Positions 53,707 through 62,300 of a stretch of DNA of 64,000 nucleotides are shown piece by piece. Position numbers and translations under genes: made by a program. The notes beneath the pieces are model-generated. The model saw only the letters and a program-made list of their open reading frames with translations, searched no databases and was not told the DNA's origin. Source of the stretch: Profundibacter sp033851955 (lineage in GTDB: Bacteria > Pseudomonadota > Alphaproteobacteria > Rhodobacterales > Rhodobacteraceae); assembly GCA_033851955.1 (NCBI GenBank), contig JAWSVK010000009.1, positions 318,502 through 382,501 of the forward strand, in the 5' to 3' direction. Within the stretch, counting starts at the first letter, position 1, and every line of letters starts with the position of its first letter.

Positions 53707-54207
53707 CTAACTGAACCCGTGACGTTTTCTTAGCATCTCAAGTTCGGCTTTAAGGTCTTCAGAATTTACTTCATCTTCCCTTTTCGAACAGGAGCTCTCA
53801 CTGTCCGTTTCGGGAATACACGACCAACGGGTGGGGAAGTTGGCTTGGATGTTGCGTGGATTATAACCCCAAGTATCAGGAAATCTCTTTTTGAGAATTT
53901 CCATTAATAGCTTTGTGTTTTGAGCTCCACCACGGGCCGCTTCGACTGTTTGCTGCGTCCAAAACGCGGTAAGATACACCCAGGCGAGCTGGCAGGCCTC
54001 GTCAAATTCGACATAGCGATTTGCCCAGTTGTACATAGTACTCATTGCAATACCGATCTTGGCGCACCATTGCTCTGGGAATTCGCCATTTCGCGCCATC
54101 GATTTCACTAATCGGCAATGCTCCTCGCCAAGGTATTTCAGTGCGTTCCTTGCTCTGGGGTCAGCCGTCAATGGAACGATATTCGAGCGCTTTCGAGCTT
54201 GGGACAT
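53707..54207 (-). CDS. small-terminase-like helix-turn-helix protein
   Basis: A 166-residue protein. A homeodomain-like HTH (WCAKIGIAMSTMYNWANRYVEF) is followed by LLMEILKKRFPDTWGYN and an acidic coiled-coil-like tail, a plan common in small terminase subunits that begin phage DNA packaging. ATG 54207 has GGAGG upstream. No large terminase is present, which suits a satellite redirecting a helper phage, but it could simply be a DNA-binding protein of another kind. Confidence 0.6.
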   Translation of the reverse strand: MSQARKRSNIVPLTADPRARNALKYLGEEHCRLVKSMARNGEFPEQWCAKIGIAMSTMYNWANRYVEFDEACQLAWVYLTAFWTQQTVEAARGGAQNTKLLMEILKKRFPDTWGYNPRNIQANFPTRWSCIPETDSESSCSKREDEVNSEDLKAELEMLRKRHGFS

Positions 54208-54296
54208 TTTGCAGACCTCCTTTTTCGATCGGTTCGCCAAACTCAATTGACGAAAATGGGCTAGCTCCGGTTTTGGTTCTGATACTTACGTCGAAT

Positions 54297-54653
54297 TCAT
54301 GGGCGCGCGTTCAATCTGCCATCCACGTTCGAGTAAGTCGAAACCGAGGGCGACAAGGAAGAGAGTGCGTGGTTGGAGCTTCCCATGTGGTTGTTCAAGG
54401 CGGCCGCGAAAGACAGGGATTTACGAGTGATGACCAATTGCCGATCAGTTTTTTGTCTCCCTACGGGCCTAATGCGCAGACCTCGCGCAGAACTTGGCCG
54501 CGTCCCATTAGTGACACTTACCGTGTTGCTTTGCGGATAAGCGTCACGTGCGTCACATGCGTCTCGGGCATTGATTTCATTGCGCTTTTCGTGACGCTTT
54601 GTGACGCATATGCTGATCGTGACACTTGTGACGGTTTTTTCGAGGGTCCTCAC
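54297..54653 (-). CDS. possible small protein downstream of the DUF3631 gene
   Basis: A 118-residue frame whose GTG start overlaps the DUF3631 stop (GTGA), which suggests coupling. The N-terminal part is built on repeated GTGACGC-type DNA (SVTISICVTKRHEK), and the C-terminal half is basic and Ser-rich. I recognise no domain. It may be real, or a frame kept open by the repeats. Confidence 0.4.
   Translation of the reverse strand: MRTLEKTVTSVTISICVTKRHEKRNEINARDACDARDAYPQSNTVSVTNGTRPSSARGLRIRPVGRQKTDRQLVITRKSLSFAAALNNHMGSSNHALSSLSPSVSTYSNVDGRLNARP
54511..54634. repeat. cluster of GTGACGC/GCGTCAC short repeats
   Basis: Copies of GTGACGC or close variants occur at 54511, 54591, 54601, 54619 and 54628, and inverted at 54541 and 54550. 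They are more than expected in 124 bp and look like iterons or operator sites near the helicase/primase-like gene. Confidence 0.55.
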
Positions 54654-55945
54654 GAGACATACCTCCCGACAGCATCCTTCAGATCGCCCAGAACATAGAA
54701 ACGCGAAGTGCGGTCCCGTTCTGGCTTCACACCATAGGGCTTAAGCAAGCTGGCCACCATCCGCGCCGTTATCGGATCGCCACCTTTCCAGACCGCCCAA
54801 GGACCATCCTCGATTGCAACGAGTTCCGCGACCAAATCCATGCTCAAGATCCGGTTTCCGCTCCATCGATTTAGGATTTCGGCAATGTCGAGCAATAGCA
54901 TTACGCCTTTGGATTGGGGCACATCGTCAATCTGGGCTTTGGCCAGCCCCACCAGTGCCTCGCGGATACGCTGGGGCCAGTCGCCACCGGCCACATCCGC
55001 TATGGCGCAGAGGCAGCGAGCGTTGTCTTGTGCCCTGTCGTTCAGATCATCCGGGATGTCCGGTTCCTGCGCGGCGAGGCTGATCCGATTATCAACTGCC
55101 CAACGAGCCAGCTTCCGCCGTACCTGCAACAATTCAGCATCGCGGCTGGCCTTGAACCGTTCGACGGTCTCCCCCACGTCCTTACGCTTGAGTGGAACCA
55201 CCAACGCACGATCTTCTAGGGTGTCCGGCAGATTACCGATCATCGCGACGGCCTTGGGTGACCAGACCCAGAACTGCGTCGGCTCGTGATCCTCACCCAC
55301 TGAGCGCCAGACATAGGCGTTGAGGCGATTGTGGCCACCGTTGATCATGCCCCGCATTTCCACACGGTCTTCGAGAAAGGTGTCGGCCTCGTCGATTAAA
55401 ATGGTTGGCTTGTATTTCTCGATGACGCGGAACAGAACCGATGCGGAGATGTTAACTGCGGGCATGGCACGCGGTGTCAGAGCAGACACAACCGACAATG
55501 CGGTTGACTTTCCGCAGCGCTTTTCCGGCGACGTAAAAGCCAACACTGGGCTAATGTCAAAAGCATCATGCGTCCATGCGTGGATTATCCAGCCGGCAAT
55601 AATGGGGGCGCTGTGATCGGGCAGGACACAAAAGCGCTCCACCGAATGTTGCAGGGTATCCAGAAGATCGGTACCGGACACTGACTCATCCCAGGGCAGA
55701 ACGTCATTGAATGGGGAGCGTTCGTCGGCATCGCCAACATGGACTTCACGCTTCTTTTGCACCTCCGCATCCAGTGTCGACAATCGAACACCATGCTCTT
55801 TGGCAAAACCATCTCGCAGCTGATCATATTCGAGCGGCGACAGTTTGGCCAATACTGCAATCTGTTCGTCAAGCGTCGGTTCAATCTTGAACTCGGCGTA
55901 ATCGTCATGTCCATCAAAGAATGGATCGCGATACTGGTCTTGCAT
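54650..55945 (-). CDS. DUF3631-domain ATPase (mobile-element helicase/primase-like)
   Basis: A 431-residue P-loop protein: Walker A SPEKRCGKST (139-148), Walker B ILIDEADTF (182-190), with a family-typical C-terminal RTSRFYVLGDLK. DUF3631 proteins occur in phage satellites, prophages and plasmids as replicative helicase- or primase-associated genes. Its start overlaps the upstream gene's stop in ATGA. Its position between the AlpA-like gene and the terminase-like gene matches satellite replication modules. Confidence 0.8.
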   Translation of the reverse strand: MQDQYRDPFFDGHDDYAEFKIEPTLDEQIAVLAKLSPLEYDQLRDGFAKEHGVRLSTLDAEVQKKREVHVGDADERSPFNDVLPWDESVSGTDLLDTLQHSVERFCVLPDHSAPIIAGWIIHAWTHDAFDISPVLAFTSPEKRCGKSTALSVVSALTPRAMPAVNISASVLFRVIEKYKPTILIDEADTFLEDRVEMRGMINGGHNRLNAYVWRSVGEDHEPTQFWVWSPKAVAMIGNLPDTLEDRALVVPLKRKDVGETVERFKASRDAELLQVRRKLARWAVDNRISLAAQEPDIPDDLNDRAQDNARCLCAIADVAGGDWPQRIREALVGLAKAQIDDVPQSKGVMLLLDIAEILNRWSGNRILSMDLVAELVAIEDGPWAVWKGGDPITARMVASLLKPYGVKPERDRTSRFYVLGDLKDAVGRYVS

Positions 55946-56232
55946 CAGCTCTCCTCCGATCTGGCACGGCTATTGAGAGCTTCATCGGCCACCATAACCG
56001 CTTCGTCATAGTCTAATGCGTTCAGTGCCATGAAAGCCAACGCGGCCCGTTCTTTGGACGTCAATATTATGCTAATCAGCGCTGCGAACATCCACCACGT
56101 TGCCCCGTTTCCAAGGGTCAATGCATACCCCAGTAATCGCGCTGCACGCTTGTGCGCAGGCTTCGCATATTTGCTCATTGCGGATTTGTTGAGCTGCGGT
56201 GGCTTCGTAAACTTGGTCTGCTGATGTCCCAT
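55945..56232 (-). CDS. small island protein, unknown function
   Basis: A 95-residue protein with a basic N-terminus, one hydrophobic segment (ATWWMFAALISIILT) and an acidic helix (ALDYDEAVMVADEALNS). ATG 56232 shares one base with the upstream stop (TAATG), and its own stop overlaps the DUF3631 start, so it is firmly within an operon. I know no family. Confidence 0.6.
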   Translation of the reverse strand: MGHQQTKFTKPPQLNKSAMSKYAKPAHKRAARLLGYALTLGNGATWWMFAALISIILTSKERAALAFMALNALDYDEAVMVADEALNSRARSEES

Positions 56233-56351
56233 TAACACATCCCCCAGATCAACGTCGCTATTGCATTCGCTTGCGCCTCGTTTAGGCTATGTAGGCGTGT
56301 TACGCGCAGCGCTTGAAGGAGGATATCGGATGTCTTTTTTTCGGTCTTCAT
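56232..56351 (-). CDS. 39-residue island peptide
   Basis: A short frame, MKTEKKTSDILLQALRVTRL then HSLNEAQANAIATLIWGMC. It has GAGGG about 8 bp before ATG 56351 and its TAA overlaps the next ATG by 1 bp. Such coupling suggests it is translated even though it is short. Confidence 0.5.
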   Translation of the reverse strand: MKTEKKTSDILLQALRVTRLHSLNEAQANAIATLIWGMC

Positions 56352-56466
56352 GCTCTATTCCCTCGTCTTGAAGGATCGGGCTAATTGCGGTAGAGTCGAT
56401 GCATAGCTGCAATCGAATTGCCCCAATCTGGCCCGTCCGGTTGGTGCTTTTCTATGTGGCCTCGAT

Positions 56467-56721
56467 TTAGACCGAGGTGCTGTTGACAGTTCGCGCAGTC
56501 AGCCAATCCTCGAAGACCCCGCGTTGATACCGCACCATTTTGGCGCTGATGCGAACCATTGGCGGGCCTTTGCCGCTCAGTGCAGCTAACTCCAGCCAAC
56601 GTTTGGAAAGCCCGTACTCGGCTTGGATGTCATCACGAGATAGCAGCTCTTGGCGCCGTTGTTTTTCATATGCGGCATTCACTAGATTTGCCGCGTCAAT
56701 TTCGCTTTGGGTAGGAGACAT
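56467..56721 (-). CDS. AlpA-like helix-turn-helix regulator
   Basis: An 84-residue DNA-binding protein: LSRDDIQAEYGLSKRWLELA, KGPPMVRISAKMVRYQRGVF, then EDWLTART. This matches excisionase/AlpA-type winged HTH proteins that sit beside integrases and control excision. ATG 56721 has GGAGGG upstream. Confidence 0.75.
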   Translation of the reverse strand: MSPTQSEIDAANLVNAAYEKQRRQELLSRDDIQAEYGLSKRWLELAALSGKGPPMVRISAKMVRYQRGVFEDWLTARTVNSTSV

Positions 56722-56830
56722 GTGTCCCTCCGAGCCATCTGCTCGCACACGATGCACAGAGCTTCTAGCTCTTTCGTAACGCAGCGGGGATCACCCGCCG
56801 ATAAGGCAGGTTAAATTCGAGAACGGCCCG

Positions 56831-57601
56831 TTATACCCCTTTATCACGTATTCGCTTGATAACTTCTCCCAAAGTTTCGGCGCCATCTTTCCGTGCCCTC
56901 GCAAATGCTGCCCTGATCTGGTGAGGCGTATGCTCGGTCCCAAGAATCGCGTTCACGAACACACGAAATCCCTTCGACTGAGGACCCACGGAAATTCCCC
57001 AACGCTTGAATTCATAGGCGTCGGGCGTATTAAAGTTTTGTGTCGACGACCTTGACTGCCCCTTCTTCGCTCCCGAGAGGACGCTCTCAATAAATTTCTC
57101 CAGCGGCGCACTTTCAGGTGATCGTTGCGTTTCTTCTGGTTCAAAATATGCTTCCTGCTCCAGACACAGTTTTATTTTTTGAGCTGCAGTATAAAGTTTG
57201 TCAATTTCCCTATGAAAATCGTTTTCTCCGTTCCCGAACATCATGGAGAGTGCATCAAGTGCCGTCCCCTGATTTCTTATTGGTGGGTCTTTTTTTGGTT
57301 TGAGATATTTCTCTAGAGCTTCACAGAGATCATTTGTGCAATTCGCAATAATGTTGCGCAAATCATCTATATCTTTAGATATTACACCACCGGATTGCCA
57401 GCTCAGTTCCTTAGAATAGACCTCAGTACAAAGGAATATTTCTTCCCGATCGGAGCTCGAGAACAAGGGATCGGGGGCAGCCCCCCCCTTCTTCCAGCTC
57501 CTGAAATCTGTTTCGATGTCATTCCAAGGCATCGATTCGACATCTTCGTACAGAGGCTTGATGGTTGCGCTAGATAGTGCCCGCTTTTTTGTTTTAGCCA
57601 C
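56831..57601 (-). CDS. hypothetical island protein
   Basis: A 256-residue protein, acidic in the first half, with a Ser-rich linker and a basic C-terminal helix-rich end (HQIRAAFARARKDGAETL). It may be DNA-associated, but no known domain is visible. It lies between the AlpA-like and integrase genes. Confidence 0.7.
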   Translation of the reverse strand: MAKTKKRALSSATIKPLYEDVESMPWNDIETDFRSWKKGGAAPDPLFSSSDREEIFLCTEVYSKELSWQSGGVISKDIDDLRNIIANCTNDLCEALEKYLKPKKDPPIRNQGTALDALSMMFGNGENDFHREIDKLYTAAQKIKLCLEQEAYFEPEETQRSPESAPLEKFIESVLSGAKKGQSRSSTQNFNTPDAYEFKRWGISVGPQSKGFRVFVNAILGTEHTPHQIRAAFARARKDGAETLGEVIKRIRDKGV

Positions 57602-57622
57602 GTTCCAAGTCTCCTATTGCAT

Positions 57623-58819
57623 CTACGATTTTCCAGCCATTGCGTCAGTAATTACCCGCCCGATCAAATCCGCAGCTGCGCGCCTTGGGGCGTCTGACAA
57701 GTGCGCATATCGGGCGGTCGTGGCTGTCTCTCGGTGACCGAGCAAAGCACCGATAATCGGCAGTGACATTCCTGCACCCACGCCAACACTAGCGAACGAA
57801 TGGCGCAGGTCATGAAGCCGTACGTCTTCCAATCCCGCTTCTTTTCGAATGGCGGCCCAAGAGTCCTTGATATTGACGAGATGCGCGCCGCGTCTTCGGC
57901 CAACTATGACAAATGGATTGCTCTTCTTGCGCGGGATACTCGAAAGAATTTGCAGCGCTGCAGGTGGCAGGAATACTTCTTTCGCTCCGGTCTTGCTGTC
58001 CGAGAGTTCGACGCAGCCGCGCTCAAAATTCACAGCATCCCAACGAAGCGAGAGAATTTCGCCGTGACGAGCGCCAGTCATGACCAACAACCGAAACATG
58101 GCGGTGGCATACAGTGATACTGCCCTTTCGAGTTCTCCTGTCTCCGCCTTCACCAGCGCCTTGCCGAGCCGTACAATTTCGACCTGCGACAGATACCGCT
58201 TTCTCTTTTTTTCCTCAAACCGCTTGATGCCCTTTACTGGGTGGTCTCCGCGCCCGATCCATTCCAAATCATCGGCTGCAACACTGAATATCTTGGACAG
58301 CAATGCCAATTGCCGGTTTGCCTCGTAGGGCGTGCTCTCAAGGCTGGAATGGAATGCCCTGATCTGCTGCCTTGTGACGACGCTCACGCGCTTGTTCCCG
58401 AACAGTGGCCGGAGCCTCTTTTCGATCATGCGAACGTCATTTCGAAGACTCGACGGTTTTTTGTGTTTCTTGGCGTAGTCGGTCAAATACCGGTCAAAAA
58501 GGTCCGACATTGTTGGCGCATCCCGCAATAAATGCCGATCTGCCGAAGGGTCGCCTCCCTGTCGAACTTGCGCGCCCCAATCTTTTGCGATGTTGCGGGC
58601 CTGATCAGCGGTCATCGGGCCGAAATCACCGATGCGAGGCTCGCGGATCAGTGCGCCACGGCCGCCGCCGACACGGTACCGAAAAAAGAATGCCTTCCGA
58701 CCCTTGGGGTACACTCGAAGGGAGAAGCCAGGAATTTCGGAATCCCGGACCGTATACATCATCTCGCGAAGCACGAGTTTGTCGATGGTGCTCTTATTTA
58801 GTTTTTTTCGCTCAGGCAT
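57623..58819 (-). CDS. tyrosine recombinase/integrase of the island
   Basis: A 398-residue phage integrase. The N-terminal arm-binding domain (RDSEIPGFSLRVYPKGRKAF) is P4-like. Catalytic residues: Arg251 in TGARHGEI, His336 and Arg339 in LHDLRHSF, His362 in LGHRET, and Tyr371 in ARYAHLSD. ATG 58819 is preferred over GTG 58831. It lies 140 bp inside attR, pointing into the element. It catalyses integration at tRNA-Lys. Confidence 0.93.
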   Translation of the reverse strand: MPERKKLNKSTIDKLVLREMMYTVRDSEIPGFSLRVYPKGRKAFFFRYRVGGGRGALIREPRIGDFGPMTADQARNIAKDWGAQVRQGGDPSADRHLLRDAPTMSDLFDRYLTDYAKKHKKPSSLRNDVRMIEKRLRPLFGNKRVSVVTRQQIRAFHSSLESTPYEANRQLALLSKIFSVAADDLEWIGRGDHPVKGIKRFEEKKRKRYLSQVEIVRLGKALVKAETGELERAVSLYATAMFRLLVMTGARHGEILSLRWDAVNFERGCVELSDSKTGAKEVFLPPAALQILSSIPRKKSNPFVIVGRRRGAHLVNIKDSWAAIRKEAGLEDVRLHDLRHSFASVGVGAGMSLPIIGALLGHRETATTARYAHLSDAPRRAAADLIGRVITDAMAGKS

Positions 58820-58959
58820 TCTGGCTTCCACATAGCTTTCACGTAAAACGAAACTACACGAAACTCAATGATATTGGAAGATGCTCTATAAGTATTAAAA
58901 ACAATATGGTATACGAAAAATAGAAACTAGACGAAACACGCAGAAACCCAAAACCTTGA

Positions 58960-59010
58960 GACTTTTAATCAGTAGGTCTCGGGTTCGGATCCCGACCGGC
59001 TCACCAGTTT
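58960..59010 (+). repeat. right attachment site of the island (attR), 51 bp
   Basis: An exact 51-bp copy of tRNA-Lys from the anticodon stem to CCAGTTT. It lacks the 5' half, so it is not a functional tRNA gene. Confidence 0.93.
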
Positions 59011-59372
59011 ATCTTTTATATCAGTACGTTATGGGTTAAGTGAAGCTCTCCTAAATCTCGCCGGAAAATCCGGAAGCATATCGGAAGCAGAAAAATTGTG
59101 GTTTTCCCGTGGTGTTGCCGCAACATACGCGATTCGATTGAAATTAGGGTTTTGAGCCTTTGGGTGCAGCCCTCTGAAAGTTTTTTGGCTAACGACCCTT
59201 ACTACCGTCAGTTGTTCGCGCGCTATAGGTCGCTCCCAGCCCCAAGGTTGCCATTGATTGCAAGCCAAATACTCCTCAGCCACTGAGGCCTAGGTGTCGT
59301 ATCGTTGAAGGTGTTAGGGTCTTTGTGTGGGACAAATTACCGTCCCACTCAAAGACCGCTCAACAGCATAGC
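59011..59372. other. chromosomal stretch right of the island, no clear gene
   Basis: Both strands contain short frames, e.g. 59029-59283 minus, and a plus frame with SEAEKLWFSRGVAATYAIRL, but neither has a convincing domain or start. It is presumably the original sequence downstream of tRNA-Lys. The end holds the RTX gene's 3' flank. Confidence 0.45.
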
Positions 59373-62300
59373 CTATACGAATAAAAACTCCGTCTCGACA
59401 AAATCGGCAACGAGCGCACCAGCAACGGTTACCTGATCCCCAGTTCCATATTCGATCAGAACATCGCTGCCAGTTTGAGTGATTGTCAGATCGATAAAGC
59501 TAATGCCAGTAAACTCCAACGCATCATTTGCCGCTTCATAATCAGTGATTAGATCAACCCCGTCACCAGCAGTAAAGGCAAACGTATCACTGCCACCTAC
59601 ACCGCTAAGTGTGTCATTGCCTGCTCCGCCAGTGATGACCTCACTTTGATAGGAACCAGTTATCACGTCATTGCCGGAACTTACCTGATCTGCAATTGCA
59701 CGAGCGGCAATCCCCGCCTCATCCAATGTGCCATCAGAGAAAACAATACTCTCGATATTCAGACGAGCATCGCCAAGTTCGTTGCGCACTTGATAATCCA
59801 ATTCGATGGTCCCGTTGGGTGTATCAATGAATACGTCATGCTGGACGATCCGAAAGCTCACTTGATCTGCGGTATATTGGCTCAAATCAAGCGTGTCAGT
59901 GCCATAGTTGTAGCCTGTGTTATTGCCAATGATCACATCGTCGCCGGACGTGTAGATGATCGTATCATCGCCGGAATCGGCATAGATAGTATCGTTGCCC
60001 GCACCAGAAGAAATAGTATCAGCTTGATAGCTGCCGGTTACAATATCATCCCCCGCACTGGTTTGATCCGCGATTGCACGATCCCGAATTGCCGCATCAT
60101 CCAATGTGCCGTCAGAGAAAACTATGTTTTCAATGTTTGTGCGTGTGTGCCCGATTGCATATCGGACTTGATAATCCAACTCGATGGTTCCATCCGGTGT
60201 GTCGATAAACACGTCATGGTCGACAATGCGAAAGCTCACTTGATCGGCGGTATATTGGCTCAAATCAAGCGTGTCGTTGCCGTAGTTTGATTTATGCCCC
60301 CTGATAACATCGTCACCCGAAACATAGTTGATAACATCATCACCACTACCTGCGATGATCAGATCATCTCCAGCGCCAGACACAAACGTTTCGTCCTGTG
60401 ATGTTCCGGTGAGGGTCTCCCCTGCTGCGCTGCCGAAGAGCTGTGTTGCGGCTGCGGCCTGCCATTCAGTTAGGGTAACATTCTCCAAAATAACAACATC
60501 ACCACCGCCGAAGTCCACCTGCACATTTGCGCCAGCTTGTGCCAAAGTGTACCCGCCAGAGCTGTTTGTCGGATCAATGGCTGCGCCGTCAAAGGTAATA
60601 AAACTGGTTTGCGTTGAGAACGTCGAAACGGTTGTCGTTCCTGATCCCGAAGAAGTATTCGTCGTATTGGAGTTTGTCCCTGTGCCGCCACCGCCACCCG
60701 TTCCAGTGCTTCCGCTCGTAAGGCTAGTGAGCCAGTTAGTGACGGAGAACCCTGTACTATCTTCGGGCATTGTTACGCTGATTGAGCCATTGGAAGTCAG
60801 CGTTGTACCGCTGAAACTCCCACCTGCAACAAACCATCGGCCATCTAGGTACTCTAAGTCATCAACAAGAGCTCCATTTAGCCATTCAATTACGGAATAA
60901 TAACTGCGATGTGATATTTCATAATCCACGTCATCGTTCTCATCAAGAAAAGTAGTCGTAGATGTTACGACAGCAACGAGTTCGGATGGTCGGTACCAAG
61001 TCGGTGGCAATTGATCAGGGTAGGGATCACCATTTTCGTCTAGCTCCACCCCCCATACTCTGTCAAAAATCTGTGACAACCCTTGAACAGTTTCAATGCC
61101 CCCACCAAGGAATGAAACATCGTACTGATCAACAACATACTGTTCATCAACAAGGTCAGAAATGTATGAAACAGAACGGATTAAAATTTCAGGGGGTTCC
61201 GAGAATGGAACCGGCTCAAATGGAACCGTTTCATTAACCACATCATAAATGCGAAGCACGTTTGTACCCGTGCCAATCCGGTGCCCGTCCACGTAGTACT
61301 CATCACTACTATCAGGATTCACAACAACCATATCGATTGCATCCCAATTGAAGTCTTCGCCAAGGCCAAGCATACTGAGGTCAAATTCAGAAAAGTTCTC
61401 AGCCGTCAAACCGTCTATATTTATGGTGAGGATACCATGTGCGAACTCGGCTTGAGGGTTATCATCATTGCCAGTTTCACCTGATGGGCCATTGATATTA
61501 AAAACATCAGCACCAGCGCCGCCCCAAACCACAACTGGTCCGCTCGCACTAGGATCGTTGCCTGTGCTGCTGACTGTGAACGTGTCGGCACCAGCGCCAC
61601 CGGCGACCATTTGTACTGTGCCGCCCAGAGCACTCAACGCGAAAGTGTCGTCCCCAGCGCCGCCAACCACAACCTCAAGCCCTGTTGCAGTCAGATCAAC
61701 CGTTACCCCAGCCTCACCCGAAACAATCCCAACATCGCGGCCTTCACCACCGTCGACCAGCGTATCCTCAGCGTCGAAAATGATGATGTCATCACCGGCA
61801 CCACCTGAAAGACTATCTGCGCCGCCGCCGCCGTAAATGATGTTGTTTTCTGAGTTGCCGGTGATGGTGTCGCCGGAGTTGCTGCCGACGACGTTTTCAA
61901 TGCCATCAACTTGCAGGCTTCCGGCAGCCCCCGAGCTATCATTAACAAGCGTAAAATCATGATCGTCAAATGTGACATATACACCTTGGCTCCCTGTGAT
62001 CCCGCTGAAATCCAAAGTGTCCCCAGATGATCCATTCCCGCCGCCATATAAGTAGGAAAAATTACTGATCGCTCCCGACAAGTTCCCCTCAAATGAAAAT
62101 GTGTCATCAAAGTCAGTTCCTTCGATGTTTTCTATTGAGATCAACGTATCAATCCCATCAATGCCGTCGTGAACAATAATTGTATCAGGACTTGAAACTA
62201 GGTGTATCCCAGAAGAATGGACACTTGCATCGGGGTCCGCCGCAGCGGAGTAGTCAGCCCAGTCATTACCTTCACCACCATTCAGTAAATCGTTGCCGGC

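Larger units (their letters stand above)
42337..59010. mobile_element. integrative island in tRNA-Lys carrying restriction and anticodon-nuclease cargo
   Basis: The element is bounded by the 51-bp repeats. A tyrosine integrase lies at the inside right end pointing inward. The minus-strand right half holds AlpA-like, DUF3631, small-terminase-like and hypothetical genes; the plus-strand left half holds HTH, hsdM, hsdS, prrC, hsdR and a DUF262/DUF1524 gene. No capsid, tail or conjugation genes are seen, so it is not a full prophage or ICE; a phage satellite or mobilisable defence island fits best. Confidence 0.88.

Noticed and set aside
54297..54653. CRISPR-like repeats near 54.5 kb
   Set aside because: The repeats are 7 bp, irregularly spaced and in both orientations; no spacers of even length, no cas genes.
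58960..59010. A second tRNA-Lys gene
   Set aside because: Only the 3' part from the anticodon stem is present; the acceptor 5' strand and D-arm are missing, so it is the attR copy.
42337..59010. Complete prophage
   Set aside because: No capsid, portal, tail, lysis or large-terminase genes were found in the element.
59029..59283. An 84-residue minus-strand frame right of the island
   Set aside because: No recognisable domain, no clear start site, and its composition does not look like a conserved gene.
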